Below, one piece after another: positions 62,474 through 64,000 of a DNA stretch of 64,000 nt. Origin of the DNA: Ecdyonurus torrentis. Taxonomy: Eukaryota > Arthropoda > Insecta > Ephemeroptera > Heptageniidae. The stretch's first letter is position 1, and the number at the start of each line of letters is the position of its first letter. Location of the stretch: positions 10,644,347 to 10,708,346 of the forward strand of contig OX439133.1 of assembly GCA_949318235.1 (NCBI GenBank). Direction: 5' to 3'. The notes beneath the pieces were generated by a model. The model saw only the letters and a program-made list of their open reading frames with translations. It was not told where the DNA came from and did no database searches. The position numbers were made by a program, and so were the translations under genes.

Positions 62474-62640
62474 ACAGAGCCAGAGACATAGACAGACAGA
62501 GACAGAGACAGAGACAGAGACAGAGACAGAGACAGAGACAGAGACAGAGACAGAGACAGAGACAGAGACAGAGACAGAGACAGAGACAGAGACAGAGACA
62601 GAGACAGAGACAGAGACAGAGAGACAGAGACAGAGACAGA
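62474..62640. repeat. (CAGAGA)n hexanucleotide array
   Basis: More than 25 near-perfect CAGAGA units. It reads as Glu-Thr repeats in one frame and Ser-Val or Leu-Cys on the other strand; there is no start context or flanking coding signal. Confidence 0.96.
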
Positions 62641-62887
62641 AACAAACAGAAACAGAAGCAGAGATAGAGACAGAGACAGAGCATAGAGACAGAGACATAG
62701 ACAGAAACAGAGACAAAAGAAATATGATCATAATACTCAGAAAGTTACAGAGCAATAGAACGTAAAATTATAAAAAGAAGAATGAAAAGAAAAAAAGAAT
62801 GTTAAGTAGGGAAAAAACTGTATAAAAGAATTGAAAAGATGAAGAGAAAAAAAATATGTGAGTGCGATATAGAATGAAAGAATTAGA

Positions 62888-62888
<1 letters not shown>

Positions 62889-62946
<58 letters not shown>
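62889..62946. repeat. (GA)n microsatellite
   Basis: About 58 bp of GA, 230 bp beyond the CAGAGA array. Confidence 0.96.
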
Positions 62947-62949
<3 letters not shown>

Positions 62950-63029
62950 AGTTGACCTCAATCAAAGCACATCAAATGTGCTCACCCACCTATTGTTCCT
63001 TCTCTCTCGTTTGCATGAGTTTGTTCTGT

Positions 63030-63249
63030 AAAGTATAGTGAATATTATTACCAGTGATTGGCTGACCAACAAAATAAGACACATTCATTGGTTGGTTGTA
63101 TTTTTTGAGTCGATAATAGTGAGGTCGCATGTTGAGCATGGAACAATTTTTTTTTTTTTTTTTTTTTTTTTCAGTTTCGTTCCTTTTTATCAGGTCTAAA
63201 GTTCTAAACGAAGAAATAACAATGATCTACCAATTAATAAACGTAGTAA
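63030..63249 (+). mobile_element. 5' flank of the transposon protein, repeated at 30.3 kb
   Basis: From ACCAGTGATTGGCTGACC to the ACGTAGTAAACAGGTAATG motif this segment is closely similar to 30360-30528 plus 30882-30900, in the same orientation. A poly-T tract of about 24 interrupts this copy at 63149-63171. The shared block just upstream of the coding frame suggests that both loci are copies of one mobile element. Confidence 0.55.
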
Positions 63250-63828
63250 ACAGGTAATGGTAAGAACTGCAGAGAGTACTGCAAGAGAAAAGAAAGTAAA
63301 GAACCAAATCATGTTCCACAAATGCAGTCTAAGGGGGTGATGAAACTTCTTGACACTGCTGTCAACGGGATGGTAAAGAAAGCCGACACACTGCGCTTCA
63401 ATAAGACTACAAATCGTAACGAGTGTCTCAACAGTTGCGTCACAAAGGCCGCTTCCGGTAAGCGCAGAGACACTGGCAAAGGAGGAGGCTATGACAGATG
63501 CAGTGACATAGGATCCTTAATGTACAAAAAGGGTGGATCCTGGCACCGAAGTCCCTTGAAGCGCATGCTAAAGCGTAGTCCAGGCATGTTTGTGAAACGA
63601 TTTTGCTCTAATCGTTCCAAAGATACGCAACGTTCACGGAAACGTCGAGCAAAAGCACAGGAAGATGGAGAACACAGACCACGCAGAAGACTCCAATTTC
63701 AAGGTAAATTAAATTCTCAAATATACATAAACACACATGTCAGTTATTGAACATTTGAGATCTAGAAATGTAATTTTTTCTATTGTTTGTATTCTCACTT
63801 TCGTCCTTCTTCTTCTTCTTCTACTTTT

Positions 63829-63859
<31 letters not shown>

Positions 63860-63883
63860 CCAGTGAGATATTGGAATAACTGA
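63250..63883 (+). CDS. C-terminal part of a Mutator-like / YqaJ-type transposon protein, with a probable small intron
   Basis: The frame is open from 63250 (after TAA at 63247); the first ATG is at 63322. The protein is basic and contains FNKTTNRNECLNSCV, then CSDIGSLMYKKGGSWHRSPL, then MLKRSPGMFVKRFC and a tail rich in Arg and Lys. This order (N-x-NE box, then an (F/Y)N-G-like box, then LGxxPG-like) resembles the C-terminal region of the large Mutator-like or YqaJ-domain proteins multiplied in invertebrate genomes; this is recognised from memory, not by search. A good donor (CAAG|GTAAAT, 63704) and an acceptor after a T tract of about 30 (CCAG, 63861-63863) would remove 160 bp and end the protein VRYWNN with TGA at 63881-63883. 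The N-terminal catalytic part is not visible. Its 5' flank recurs at 30.3 kb. Confidence 0.5.
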
Positions 63884-63927
63884 TAGAGCAAACAACATTT
63901 GCTTTATTTATTTATTTTAAATTAAAT

Positions 63928-64000
63928 TGAGCGAGGGAGAGACAGATAGGGAGAGAAAGGGAGGGGAAAGGGAGAGAGAGAGACAGACACAGAGAAAGAA
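63928..64000. repeat. GA-rich low-complexity sequence at window end
   Basis: Imperfect GA/GGGA repeats that continue past the window. Confidence 0.85.

Noticed and set aside
62406..62765. Glu-Thr / Ser-Val / Leu-Cys repeat proteins over the CAGAGA array
   Set aside because: Pure product of a hexanucleotide repeat, open in three frames on two strands.

Overview
The window is eukaryotic: very AT-rich, intron-dominated metazoan nuclear DNA with long GA/CT microsatellites, long poly-A/T tracts, tRNA-derived SINEs, LINE fragments and many short non-autonomous DNA transposons (MITEs). An invertebrate, perhaps an arthropod, is my best guess; the species cannot be told from what I see.

One host gene is recognisable. 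Three minus-strand exons encode the C-terminal 108 residues of a Kv-channel-interacting protein (KChIP, neuronal calcium sensor family): 52215-52051 (EF-hand 3), 38764-38654 (EF-hand 4) and 14003-13953 (C-terminal helix and TGA stop). All junctions are phase 0 with GT/AG sites, and the joined protein aligns to vertebrate KChIPs without a gap. The introns are about 13.3 kb and 24.6 kb. The upstream exons were not found and probably lie beyond 64000. Directly after the KChIP stop the same frame stays open for 103 more codons, a candidate stop-codon readthrough extension.

Layout. 1-13.5 kb is downstream of the gene: extremely AT-rich, few transposons, a few microsatellites. 13.5-14.0 kb is the 3' end of KChIP. 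14-52 kb holds its two introns, packed with MITEs that I group into families: A (TTAA-flanked, about 345 bp, starts GGAATAGACCAGA), B (TTAA, about 320 bp, palindromic, GGCGTAGAACA), C (ends at TATA, about 310 bp, commonest), D and E (TTAA, about 340-350 bp, with a shared core), F (palindrome, about 165 bp), G (1.35 kb foldback), H (1.42 kb near-perfect palindrome), I (TTAA, AATACTAGATTGATAATTA), J (about 295 bp, ATAGACC ends), K (about 152 bp, TA target), L (TTAA, palindromic, CATTGAAGAAGCCATG), M (ATCGGTTT ends), N (about 110 bp, ACCCTGTT) and O (CGAAAAGAATAAATT end). 52-64 kb continues as probable 5' intron with more of the same, large GA arrays, a LINE 3' fragment and, at 63.25-63.9 kb, the C-terminal coding part of a Mutator-like/YqaJ-type transposon protein.

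Several nested insertions leave readable empty sites in the host repeat. They show the target of family A (TTAA), family K (TA) and element H (TATA) directly from the sequence.
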